Shown here one piece after another: positions 12,501-26,500 of a DNA stretch of 64,000 nucleotides (positions within the stretch are counted from its first letter, which is position 1; every line of letters starts with the position of its first letter). The notes below the pieces were generated by a model that made no database searches, was not told where the DNA came from, and saw nothing but the letters and a program-made list of their open reading frames with translations. The stretch comes from Apoda limacodes (taxonomy: Eukaryota; Arthropoda; Insecta; Lepidoptera; Limacodidae). The stretch covers positions 25,706,722 through 25,770,721 of the forward strand of contig OX291550.1 of assembly GCA_946406115.1 (NCBI GenBank), written 5' to 3'. Position numbers and translations under genes: made by a program.

Positions 12501-13299
12501 CAACAGAAATATGGTAAATAATAAATTCTAAAGAAAGGGTTTTAGTTTAAATGAATCAATGTTATGAAATAGGTGTAACTAATTTTTTTTTTACTAAAAT
12601 ATTGAAAATAAAACTAAAAAATTCAGAAAGTTCACAATTATCTGTAACAGCCATTTGTATGAAGTCGAAAGTTTTATTTCTTTTAAAGAGATACTTCGAC
12701 TTCGGTCATATGTACTAATTACAAAAGAAGCTAATCAAATAAATATCTCCCACTAATAACTAAGGCCCTTATTCTAAAAGATTTACTATCTACACTAATC
12801 AATCATTTGATTAATGCAATTTTTTTATACTCTTTTTGTCTTTTATAATCATTCTTTTTCCTTTTTTTTTTCTTTTTTTTTTTGTTTTTGCCTAATTTTT
12901 TTTCCTTCTGCTCTTATACATTATTTAAGACGAAACATCTAAAGAACTTGAAACATAAATAAGTCTGTCGTCAACTATGGAAAAGCAGAGCCGCTAGCTA
13001 TCTAATTACTTACGAAGTTTGCTGCAGGACAAATGCCGTGAGTTAAATGACAATATAAAATCAACTGTTTTTCAATTTCAAATCTAGTTTTTTTTTTTTT
13101 TGAGATATGATTACGTGAGATGATTTACGTTGAGCTGCGTTTCCATGCAGGGTTCAGCCAATTACACGGCTCATCGACACGAGCGTACGCGCTGGTGATT
13201 GGCTTTCGCCCAGACTGATTCCTTCAAGCAAATGACGTTACATAACGTTTTAACAATTTTATAAATTTTAACTCAAAATACATTACGCTGATTCAAGGT

Positions 13300-13680
13300 G
13301 AATCCGATTTTTTCCCGTACAACCTTCAATTTCCATAAATATAAACATTTCGCTGCTTAAAATCGTTTATCATCAAATATTGCTAACTTGCTATTTATTA
13401 TTGTCGCAAAAAGCATATTTAGTCATGCAATGCATTCGATACACTAGGAATTATGAAATTACTAAAGTCTTTGATTTTATACATTTAATTTATTCGATAA
13501 AAACTTTGTTTATTAATAATTCACTGGCATGTTATGAATTAATATGTGTTTTGCCGCTATAATAAATAGGGTTTCATGATAATAAGGCGTTTTGAGTCGC
13601 GAAATGTTAAAGAAAAGTTAAAGTTAGGTGTAACACAGTTTGTATAAAAACAATGTTGGGATACACTTTAACACAAAAAT
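13300..13680 (+). repeat. Diverged dispersed repeat (pair with 48765-49190)
   Basis: Several blocks match 48765-49190 in the same order and strand: CCGATTTTTTCCCGTACAAC, TTCGCTGCTTAAAAT, AACAATTCACTGG or AATAATTCACTGG, TTTTGAG.CGCGAAATG and CAGTTTGTATAAAAACAATG. Identity in the blocks is moderate. The family is not recognised. Confidence 0.6.
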
Positions 13681-14182
13681 TACAAGTCACAAATTATTCT
13701 GCTACAACAGCCAATAAAAGTCATATGGCCTATTTTGACAGTTATCTCGAGAGTCTATAAAAATTAGAATGAAATTTTAGGCTGTGGATAGAGGAAGTAA
13801 ATTTTTTATTGTCTGAGTGTTTACGTTTATTTCAAAATTTCAAAAGCAAACGTTCAAGTTTAATTTATATTAACTCTTTGAAGAGTGGTTGATTGATCTT
13901 GACAATATTTGCGTGATTACTTTACTTGAGGCGCATTTAAGTTTGGCATGATCTGTATTTGCACGTTTTTACTAATAAATGATATAAAATTGATAATAAA
14001 CAATTATGATTAACATTTTAACACAGTGAATACAGAAATTGCATACTTTTTTTGAAAAACAACGCTCTCTATGTGTAGGCAAATATCGATTAATGTAACT
14101 AACGTTTTCATATGAAACTAGTACGCTTTTTGCCTTTATATTTTTATACAGTGTCTCAGTCAAGATGTACTTCTACTAAACA

Positions 14183-14330
14183 TATTTATTGCTATTTTAA
14201 GAATGTATTTATTGCTATTTAAGTAATGTAGTCATTGCTATTTAAGTAATGTATTCAAGCTATTAAAGTAAAGTATTCAAGCTATTTAAGTAATGTATCC
14301 TTTGCTATTCAAGTAATGTATTTATTGGCG
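14183..14330. repeat. Short tandem array, about 22-23 bp unit
   Basis: About six imperfect copies of TTGCTATTTAAGTAATGTAT lie about 190 bases downstream of the end of the minus-strand NFX1-like gene, possibly within its 3' UTR. Confidence 0.85.
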
Positions 14331-14521
14331 ACAGAAATAATAAGTGCGCCTACATATATAAATACATTGTATGTATACACAACACCTTTTTTTTATTACA
14401 GCAAAATTTTTTTATATGATTAAGTATGTAAGTTATAAGCATATTTTGAATGGACATATTGTCATGACATACGTACATTCAGCCTACATTTATATAAATA
14501 GAGTACATAGTGAGTAGAGTG

Positions 14522-17500
14522 CTAATTGTCTGGGGGGTTATCAAAATAGTCTATTTTGGTCTCCGGAACGATTTGGGGTTTGGACTGACTGCGAGCGGCC
14601 CACGCGTTTGTTGACGTCAACGTCGCCCAACCGCTTGTGGATCTGGAAAATTAATTATTATCAAAATCCTTATTTTATTAGTCATAGTGCTGTACCTAAT
14701 GCATTTCTAGGTATATTTTGACAGTTTTTTTGAAACAAAAAAACTTATACTTGCTACTACGTACTTGGAAGCACTATTGTTAGTCGCAGCGGAGGCGCCG
14801 ACAGAAGTGGTCGTAACGGCACTCCGCAGCATTGGACCCGGGACACGCCGCTTGCCCGCCTCACGCGCTAACACCTCCAACACGCTCATCGCTGGCAGCC
14901 ACGACTGAACGCAAAACATTGTATCATAAACATTGATCGCAACACAAACACAATATAGGCACCAACAAGCTAACTGTAAAAACGCATCTCTTATTCATAC
15001 TATTGTATGGATTGTATAAATATATAGATAGTTATGCATATTATTTGTACCAGACCAATTAGTTATAGTTATTTTTATTAGATAGTTACATTTTTAGTAC
15101 ATAATATAAGCATCCACAATTAGCCACTATAACACGGACGCGAAGCAGGACGAATTTCGTTCAATGACCGGTCACTATTTGTCTCTGTTGCACGCGCATA
15201 ATTATTTGCCGTCGCGCTCGCACAGATGCGATAACCGACCACTGTCATCAGAAATTACTACTATTTTGACATCTGACACAGGCTTAAAAATAAAAGTGTC
15301 CATGAGTCGGGTCGTTATTAATAACACTAACAGCACAGCCTGAACATTTATTTTATTCATACAGTTTGCCATCGAAGCCATCTAGTCATCGTGAGTGCGC
15401 TGCGAGACGGGTCCGACCGACTAGCCATTCGGCAGCTGTCCAGACAGCCAGTATGTTTTTTTTTCAACTCCATGACTGTCTAGGCACTGGCGGGTTTAAA
15501 GTTTAAGCTGTGCGAATAGTTTTATATACGAAAAACCTTACCCTTTCCTTGTCAGCGGTAACGACTACATTCCGATTCGGTTCCGCGTCGTACGCGACGC
15601 TCTCGCAGCCGAACTGCTCGGCCAGCTCGTGGATGAACTGCCGCTTCTGCCAGTTCATCGAGGGGAACGAGTGGGAACGAGTCTTCTGTTTAGACTGCAT
15701 TAAACAATATTAGTCGTTAATGACCTACATTAAGATATGGGTGTGTATATCCACTAGTTACCCCCTTCTAGGGATTAAAACCGTGATGTAATATATTTAT
15801 TTAACTAATACAGATGTTCAGTAGTTATTTCTTACAATATTGTTTTGCAAGTAAATAATAATAATATAATAATAATAATTTACAAATAACGTCACGGTTT
15901 TATTCCCTAAAGGGGTAAACCAGTGACTGGAAACACACGTAGATCATAATATTAGGGATAGCTCTACTATAAATAGTCTATGGAAAGTTTAGTGTGCGAT
16001 GTAGACTCATACACTTGGCAGTGGTACCTTCTTGGCGAGCTGTACCAGCTCGGTAAGCCGGTCGTGTATCTGATGTGCGAAACCAGGCTCCTTGCTAGCG
16101 ATGCCACGCACGTGCTCGCTGTACCGCGGGGCCAGCTTGGCGGACACGTCCGGATTGCGAATCTGCAACGCCAGCGCCAGCTGACGGTTGCGTGTCTCTT
16201 TCCGGCATTCCTCGTCGCACTCCAAACTATACAATAAAACCAAATTCTACAAAACACTTAACTCAAGCTCATAGTATTTTTTTTATTCAAGTGGACTTTT
16301 ATACAGCACGTTTACATCGTTAATTTTACTATTATACTATTATATATTAAATGATGCCCTCGGCTACTTTCTACCATCGCACCGCTCGCCATCGGCAGGG
16401 AATTCATTTCAACTTACAACCGATTCGAAATTATTTTACTACCGAGAAGTGCCGGCAAGAATCTCAGTGGTTAATTTTAAGAAGGCGGCGAACAATGAAT
16501 TTCTTATACAAACCTAATACCAAAATAATACGCAACGCATATACGCTGTTATTCGGATAAAGACAGTATATACCTAGGGTCCTGTTCAAATCCTTTTTTC
16601 AAAATATTTACCTACTTATAAATATATGAAATTACATTTGGTACCTTTTTACGATTTTAACGACGCAGTTTCCGCTTATTTGTTTTGTATTAAAAACTAA
16701 ATCATTTATAATGCAATTATAATAGAACCAAAGCTTATATTGTCAAGTTACAAAATGTCAAAAAGAAAATGCAAAAATAATCAAGTAATATTCATTATAT
16801 TCAAGTAATATTCAATATTCATTATTATTCGCACACCTTTGAATTTCTCTTAAATTTGAACAGCTATATAGCTGTCTCTGCTCGCGCGGGGCGGACGTCG
16901 ACGACGGCGGCGGCGCGGGAGCGGTAGGGGGGTAAGCGCTCGTAGGTTATTAGGTTATATACAACTAGCTTTTGCCCGCGGTTTCACCCGCATTAAATTA
17001 GGTTATCGGAGTAGGATTTTAATTGCGAGTCGGTTTTTTTTTCGTAATTTCGAAAACTAACTAGTACTGCGGTTTTTTTTAACTATATTGCCTAGTAATT
17101 ACTTAGTGACGCTAAATTTATACCTACTACGTCATATATCTTTCATACCATACCTAGGGTTGATGATCTAGGGTAAATTAGTAGAGATCGTTCGATCGTT
17201 CTATTTTGAACTGTCTGGGAATCGAACCCGAGACGTTGTAATGCCGAGGAAATGTACCAGCGCAACTGTCTTCAGATGTTTGCAATTTCGCTAAAAAAAG
17301 TCAGTAGGGTGACCATGTCAACTAAACGATTTACGGAAATATCCAGTTCCAGTTATTCATTTATTTTCGTCACAGAAATTATACATAACAGTAACAACAT
17401 TGCTTGATGGAAGTCATGTAAAAAATTACAGATTTTTTTTAATTTGTCTCCTCCTCGGTAAAAGTCGTATCCTTACCGTAAGAGAAGAAAAGGTGCAAGA

Positions 17501-20500
17501 AAAATATATCGTAATTCCGTCATTAGTAGGGATTACACATATACCGGTATACTTATTTATTACTAGGCAATATAGTTGAAAAAACCGCATTACTAGTTTC
17601 GCAGAATCAGTCACAACAGGTACCTATTTGCATATTTTTCATGCTCTTAGGTAAACGGCTCAAAGATTTACTAAACTCAAAACAATAATAAATTTGTAGG
17701 TATGGTACGCGGTACTGCGATTCACATAACTCTCGGCGCAAGGTATGCTCTCCGCCCGCACCCCGCATGCGACAACAGAGCCAGCGATATGTCGAACGAA
17801 CTTTGGCGCTCGCGTCGATTTGCACTTTGCGGCTTAGGGTCCGCCGGCGTCTTAAATATATTTTTTTAACTTCATATTAAAAATAATACAACATCTTACA
17901 CTTTTAATTGAAAAATATTATGTATACCTTCCAATTAATTAAGTTCTAATCCTTCAAAGTATTTTAAACAGCTATTATATCGTTTTCAAATGGGCTGGTC
18001 TGGTAGATGGTATTACTTATCAACACCTTAAAAACTTAGTAAGCGTTTCTGCCGGTGATGCAGGAGTGAGACTCGTTTAAGCGATATTACACAGGTTTGC
18101 AATTATTTTCTATTTGGAGATTGCGGTTCTGATTTTAAATTACTTTGCTTTGGTGCCAAATTATGTGCATTTAAAAAGACCAGCATATTCTTTATATTAT
18201 ATAAGTGGCGAACTGACATATATTATGCAGTGGTTGTAAGATATTTTATGACTGTTTAAAGGACAAGTGACTTACGTTTTCAACATAGAGCTCGGGCGCT
18301 GCATTTCGGACAGATCGACGGAGCCACCCTCTTGGAGCTTCGTAGCTGCTAAGGCACTCATTATTCTGTAAGCACACAAACACAAATACATATAAATCAA
18401 TTCAATTGCTGACTTCTTAAATATTAAGTACAATTTTTGCCAGCGGCTTTGCCCGCCCTAAAAATCTTGATTATACTAAAAAAGTTTGTTATAGCAAATA
18501 TAGGTAATGACCTGCCTCCTGGGTTCGATTCCGCGCAGGACAAATGTTCGTATTTGTCTTGAGTCTAGGTGTTTACCATGTAGCTTTAGTAGGTAGGTAT
18601 TATATATATAATATATATATATATATATAAAAATAAATACATGTACCATGTTTGTATCTGCTGTCTGGTATCCATAGAAGTTTTGCTTAGTTTAAGATCA
18701 GACGGCGTTGTGTATATTAAATATTAAAGTATAAAATATTTATTATAACTAATATTTTTAGACATAACTTTCAATATTATATCACATAATAAAAACGTAA
18801 TTTATACCTGGACACACTACCTTAATATAGTTAACGAAAATATACAGAAAATAACTATGATTCAAAAAAAACTAGGTACTTGACATATTACTATTCACTG
18901 AATAACATAAACAGTTCACTTTAATTATCTTTTCAAGTCTGATATAACGCTGAGATAACAGTCTGTGTCGTACACACATGCATACTCGTGGCTCAAATAT
19001 AATTACATGAACGATGAAGGCGCTGTACAACCTACTATACGGTAAGACTATGCCAGAAATCTCTTTAACACAGCGGGAGGTCCGGCGGGCGTTGCTTGCT
19101 TTAGACGCTCATAAGTCAAGTGGGCTAGACGGTATACCAGAAGTGGTGTTTAAGCAGTGTGCTCCTGAGTTATGTCCTGTACTCACGCGCCTCTTCTTGC
19201 TTTCCTACCATACTAGGCAATTTCGTCTTCATGGGTGGCTAGCTTTTTGTCCGGCAGACGCATACGAACCGTAGTTGACGGTAGTTGCTCTGATAGCATG
19301 GACATTAATGCTGGTGTCCCGCAAGGCTCTGTGCTGTCTCCTACGCTGTTTCTACTGCATATCAATGACATGTTGGACATCAACAACATACATTGCTATG
19401 CAGATGACAGTAAATGAAAGTAAAAATAATGCCCACGGCTACTTTCTACCATCGCACCGCTCGCCGTCAGCAGAGAATTCATTCCCACACTTTAGAACCG
19501 AATGGTCGCGTACCGTGCGGTTTCAGAGATACATCCTCTCGCGAACGCTTGGGTTGTGGAATGAGATCCCTACCAAGTTTTTCTCTAAGGACTACAGTAT
19601 GGGGTTCTTCAAGAAAGCAGTTATTGGATGTTTGAAGGATCAGCAACGCGCAACTGTGTGTGTGGTGACCGCTTACCTTCAGGCGGGCCGTGAGCTTGTT
19701 TGCCACCTTATTGGTATAAAAGGGAAAACAAATATATGTAAAAGAAACTTAATTATATTAATAACATCAGTAATTTATAATAGAACGCGTGAAATTTTGC
19801 GTAAGCGATCAAGGGCCTAGTATACAAACACGCAATAAAAGCAGATTTGGAACGCCGCTCGCAGCATCATACCGCACCTCCTGATATGATGACAACATAC
19901 TGAATTAACACAATCTCCCTCTGCATGACAAGGGACTAAGCCAGGTGTGAGTGACATTGTAACAAAAACATAAACATAGATTCAATACGTGAACGCCGTA
20001 GCGTTTAAACTTTTTGTCGGTTTTTCCATTATAATCGTAACGAGCCCAAACTAACTTGGCATAGTCCCGAGCATTGTCGCAGCAAGGCCGATCGGTGCTG
20101 CGCCGGCCGCAGGGGCAGGTTGCTCTGACGGGGCGCCGGCACGGAGTGATGCTGGGGCACGGGGTGGGGCCTCCCTCCGCCTCCACGTGACAGGGGGCGG
20201 CACACTCGTGTCCGCAACTTGGACGCTTCTCCGAGCACGCTTGTGTGCATCTAACGACAAAAAGTAACGAAATGTAATTGAATAATTATCAAATTTAAAG
20301 TCCTAAATTACAGATCACGCCTGACTTTGTCGCACAGCAAGTAAATTTAGCGTAATTTACCACCGGTACTCTCATGCTAACTCATGGTCAACTACTGCCG
20401 TAAACTAGCAATACTTTTTGTTTTTGGCACTTCTAATTTTATCAAATCTAAAGAAACTAACTATACTATAAATAAAGTACTTAATAAGATAATGAGCTCA

Positions 20501-23500
20501 ACTTTACTATACTTAAATTTTCTAAATGAAATGGCAAAAATGATATATTATGCTGTCTGGTCCTTCATTTTATCAACTAGGTATTACAATATAGCTAGTA
20601 ACTTACAACTTATGAGACATTAGGAAGCCACTTTAGTCCAGATATATTGTATCAGAAGCATTGTTGCGGTGACAGGCTCACCCACTGTCTAGCAGGACTA
20701 GAGTAGTGGATAAAAAGATGCTGTTCCTCACATATTCATGTGTGTGCATCCAGCCACTAGTTATATGTTATACATAGGAAAATTAACGTAATAAACAACT
20801 TTCTGCAACTGTACACTCGTACTCAAATATCGTAAAGAGAAGCACGTTTAGGGGAGGCGAGATGCAATATTATTACCTCAAAGTTGCAAATGCAACTGCT
20901 GATACCCTACCTTTACTGCCTTGCTTTGTAGGTACTCTAAGATTTTTGTTCTGCGCAGCCATTCGTGACTAGCTTCGCACATGCATTTAAGACTAGCTAG
21001 AGCTCTCTACATAAAACTCACATCGTGATAAACCTGTTTGCAATCACTTAATATTAATATTAGATCATTCTCAATATTCATCGCGCAAAGGATCTGTAAG
21101 CCATCACACCATATAAACATAAAAAGTATGTACACTTTTAATTTGGAAGCGTAAATAACCTGAAATTCGAACATTCAAATGCAACATACATAAATATAAA
21201 TGAAATTAACACAAGAATATTATCACCGTAGACATAGAAAATAGACTTAGTCATTAATTTCCGTGATTTTTTTGTATGAGTAAATTTTCGATTCGTTTTT
21301 AAAATGTACGTAAAAACACGGATACGAACTGAATGCTTGTCAGTGCACAAACGCTGTCAGAGTTTATGGTAGACGTAATTACTTAGTGGAATTCCTACTG
21401 AAATCTTGAGACAGAATACTACATGTTACTATAGTTGCACGATGCCCACGACTACTTTCTACCATCGCACCGCTCGCCATCGGCAGTGAATTCATTCTCA
21501 CACTTTAGAACTGAAATGGTCGCGTACAGTGCGGTGCGGCAATGGCTTACTTCCGCGAACGCTTGGGTTGTGGAATGAGCTTCGTGCCAAGGTTTTCTCT
21601 AAGGACTATAGTATGGGGTAAGCTTGTTTGCCACTTTACAGGTATAAAAAAATAATAAAGTTAAAATCATAACTAGCCAGCATTGATATAAAAAGTTTAT
21701 CTTTTGAAAACTACGTGCAACACTCCTTTGGTCCCAATTACGAATTTTTTACACAATATTTTTCATTAAAAAGCTAAATCCACTGAAAGACGCTGTTGGC
21801 TCGGTCCTTAAGTCCAAAAATACTTAATAAAATGCTTTGAACGTTTGGCCCATGGACAAATCACGGCGAAAAACAGGGTTCAGAGACAAAGGACTCTTTT
21901 ATTATGGAAACGATTTTCACAGTACTTACTTGCCTGTATCACAAGAGCCTTTGTGACACGTCTTGGTGCAGTTGTGCTTCCCGCAAGGTAACGGTTTTCC
22001 ACACGGCAGTCCGCATGAGAACTCCTCTTGAGAACATGGTATTGTCTTCCTTTCCTGCACATTAAACAAATCAATGATACATTATGATATAAAACTCATA
22101 ATTAAACTTCAAACGGTTCGTCATCTTTTGAAAACATTACACATTACATTAACATATATCGAGTACGTGTTTTCTTTTTCAATTATGCCTCAAACCTATA
22201 TGCTACATATAATAAATGAAAATTAAAGCTTATTCACTGTTAATATCAACACAAAACCAAGAATTGAGTCGCCGCGAAACAGTGAAGAGGAAATCGCGAC
22301 TGACAGGTCTTTGACTTTCTACGAATTTCCCCGAGCTCGATTTTATGAGGTGTGCAAGAGGGGGAGGGTTTAGCACGCTCAGTACGTAGCAGCAGTGCTT
22401 TGGAGCCTATTTATTTTGTGATGTTAGCGTCTGACAATCTCAATCTCGCAGACAAAATAAACTTTGGATGACAAACTTTTATATTTCCCTTAATGTATGT
22501 ACAGAACGGTAAAAACATCACTCATTAGCAAACCGCTGACAGTTTGAATATTGTCCATACCTCGTGTCCCCCGTGGCACATCTTAGCGGTGAGCACGACG
22601 CATGGCGGACAATCCCCGGAGTGGCACGAGTGGTGCGGGGGGTGTCCGCAGGCCCGTTCGCGGCGGCACTCCGCGCTGCAGGCTGGGGGCCTCGCACCGC
22701 ACCGCACCGGAGGGTACAGGACTTGTGCGCCGCACTCGCACGACAACTCTTCAAAACCTTCACGCAGATGATAATTAATCATTACATTGCCAGATAAACC
22801 ACTTCCAATAAAATCTGTCATACCTACCAATTATATAGCCATACTACGTAGGAAAATGTACTTAAATGTTTAAGCGTAAGGATATTAATTATTGATTCGC
22901 AGGTATGCGCGTTAGTTACTACAGTGTTTGCGAGCACACTACGCGGTGTGTGGCGCTTTCATTAATACAAAACATTTCAGAACGGTTACCGAATGCTAAA
23001 ATTATTGAGAAAACAGGTGAGCATAATCTATACTATTAATTAAAAAGTGCTTTCTTTTATTTATTGTTAAGATGGGGATGGAGCTCAAAATCTAGTGCAT
23101 CTAATATTCTTTGTAAACTATGTTTAATTAAAAAAGTGGTCTTTAAAACTAAGCTCATTGCAGCTTGCTGGATAATAATATGAATAAAAGAGTTCTAACT
23201 GAGGCGTGGACATGGCGCGCAGTGACCAGTGTGACAGAACTCCTCGCAACGATGTAGCTGGCAGGACAGCGTGCGCCCGCAGACGACCGCGCACCGGTGC
23301 GACTGCGCCGCACAACAGACCGCTCGGCACCGGTGTCGCCCGCACGACAGCTTCTGCAAACCATATATTTACATCAGCTTTCATACATCGCAACTGCCCG
23401 GGCCATCGGGCTACCCTCATCTTGGGCTAGAGCAATATCGGCCATAGTCCGTCATGTGGACCCAGAGCAGATTGGTGGACTTCACATAACTCTTGTTGAA

Positions 23501-26500
23501 TCTCTTCTGAGATCTTTGCAGATTTCCGACTTTACGTTTGCCTTCACAGTAAACATTAGTATATATATATATATATATCTATATAATCTATAGACTAACA
23601 ATGTAATGAAGCAATGTAGGTCATCAAAGAAAACTTGATATATTTTACCTTATTACATTTCTTTTGACACAGCACATTGTTCAACATCTCCGGTAGGTCA
23701 GAGCAAGGCACCTCGCGGCTCGAGTGTCCGCAGCGACACTGTAGCAACGTCTTATCTGGACACACTGGGCAAGGACCTGCCAACATATGTTATATACATA
23801 TGTGTCAATAGTGTTGCTGCAGATAAATATCCAACTATCCTTATATTAAAAATTTGAAAGTTTGTCTGGATGGATGGATGTTTGTTACTAAATCACGCTT
23901 CAACCACTAGACGCATCGGGATAAAACTTAGCACACGTCCTATACAAAATAGGAAAAAGGCTACATTTTATCCCGAAACATTCAAAAGTTTGAGCGAGAA
24001 TAACTATAACCTAGCTTTATCGAACTATAGATACAACTAGCTTCCTATAGCAAAATTCATAAGTTTAATTAACATAATTTCATAATTCATAGGTCCACGC
24101 GGATAACATAATTTAGAGCAGGCGGAGCTGCTGGCAAAATCTTAATCAGAAATATGCGTCACAAAACGTATTTTTTTTTCAATTAATCTTAGGATGCAAA
24201 AGTTAATACTTAAATCAAATTCAAACAGACAGACAAAAAAACTTTACATGTGTAGGCTTCTGTTTGTATTAGTTAGACCTGCAGTATGAATAATTCTTAT
24301 ATATTTTCTATGTGCAAAAACCAGTAACCAGAATAGATACTGTCAGTAACAATTTTACTAGAGGTATAGATGTCTACAACATACTATACTCCTATATTTA
24401 TATTTCTTATGTTTGTGTGGTAGTGTGTGATATGATATTGACAAAATAAATAAGCACCAATATAATAAATTTGCAATGTTTTTCTTTTTGTTAGTCTATT
24501 TTTATTGTTATTAAACTTGTAGTGTTGTATTATCATTACACCTTAATTAATATATAATTCACACAATGAATAGCTAAAGCAGTCACAAATATAAAAACCT
24601 TCATGACAGTCCAATTTGCAGAAATGCATATCCCCAGCGGGGCCGCAGGGCAGCGGCTTGGCACAGATGCTTCCGCATAGCGGTATCGGATCCGTGCATG
24701 TCTTGCGCTTGCCTTTCTCTAACCTACCGTCAACAAAATACTTGTTTGAAAGTGTGCTATTGCATGACTGAAGAAGCGACGTGGATAAATACAGAATCCA
24801 GTGCACAGGTGCACAGGAAAAAGTATATTTCCTATTTAAGATAATCTATAATAAAATATCAGTAATTCTTTAAAACTCAAGAACACAATTTTTCATAAAT
24901 ATATCCCTGTCACGACCTCTGACGTCTGAACTATGTTTTTGAATAGACTTACGTGGCTTTTGAGTAAAACCTGCTTAATAAATTTTATAGAGTAGTTTTC
25001 CAAAATAAATTCTATCGGGAAAAGTAAGTATATAAAGTATATGCAAACATGTTTTGTGCTCCTTCACAAACTCCAGTAGGTATCTACTCTATTTTATTGT
25101 TTTCTTTTTCAGGCAATAATTTTAGAAAAATCCCTGTTAAAAAACAATCTCTTGCATATACACCCCTGTAAGTTCTTTCACCTTTGTAAAGCTACATTCT
25201 TTCACCCCCCAATTTTAGGCACTAGAAAATGTCGAATTCATCCTCACCAGGGATGGTGAGGATAGGATGTATTTGTAATGGTCTCTTCTGACGTTTACAA
25301 ATACATCCTATCCAAAATCATAAAAATTATGATTTAGGTTCACAATATGGAAAAGGCGAAACGCACAATCAGTTGAAAACATAATAATTGAACTATATTT
25401 TAACAAGTGAGCTTTTTTTTCAATTTATTGTGCAACATATATATTATTGTGCAACATATATTTATTGTGCAACATATATACTAAATTTTAATCTTAGTGG
25501 CTATAATCATCTAGCTGAAACCTCTAGGGATTATTTGTGAATGATGTGTTCGTAACAAAGTTATAAAGAAGAAGAAAAACATATTATTAGTAACTTAATT
25601 AAAAAAAAAAAATAATAACATCAAACAGGAAGCTAAAAACATCACATTTTCGGTTAGATCCTGTATATTTTATAAACCATTATTGATACCATCGGATAGA
25701 GCTCGTGAAGCACTTTCAGGATGAATAATCAGTATTTCGATATTGTGTATGGTTTAGAAATAATTAAGTGACATCACATAGCGTTTCCAGCCTGTATAAT
25801 AAGATTGATAAACTCCAATACCCTTTGACCAATCATCATGAAATTTGGAAGATTTTTTTTTGTCAATTTTAATTGTTGACATAACTCGTCACTTTAAGAT
25901 GCTGCAGCACATCAACTTTAAAAGGAAAACAAAGTCTGCCGGGACAAGTGTATATAAATAAAAACCAATTGCCACATGTGTGACGGAGAATCACTCGAGA
26001 ACGTCTCGATTTGTGTTGTGTTTGTGACTGTCATGATAAGGTTTGTATGAAAGCAAAAAAATACACTAAATTTAACCGGTTGACGTTGGGATTAACAGTT
26101 AGTATAATATAAAATTACTTGGTCTTTCCACAAGGACAAGTGTGGACGCGGTCTGGCAGCAAGCGGCAGGGCTGACAGGGCGGCGAGTGGCACGGCGCGC
26201 GACACACGTGCGCGCCGCACGCTAGTACGCGTGCGCAGGACGTGCCACACGACCACTGCGACGCGCCGCCGCTCTCCGCCGTGCACGGAACTAAACGACT
26301 CTTCGCCGCAGGACAGTAGCATACTGTCAATAGTACAAACACAACTTTATAACTCTGCATTGTACATGGAACGAAGCAAAACTTCCGCGATAGAATCAGT
26401 GGCGGATGCTAGCTTAGTAAACGGGTTACATGTAGGAAATCCAACTGATTCTTCGAAAAACATAATTGTTGTTTTTGATGTAATTAATTTTGGCATTAAC

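Larger units (their letters stand above)
8414..14521. other. Intergenic region, no gene seen
   Basis: This stretch of about 6 kb between two convergent genes is AT-rich. Short frames are scattered through it without splice or family support. It includes a cluster of inverted GGTT/AACC motifs at 9410-9535, a poly-T-rich run near 12855-12905, a diverged repeat at 13300-13680 and a short tandem array at 14183-14330. Parts could be 3' UTR of either flanking gene, which sequence alone cannot decide. Confidence 0.5.
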
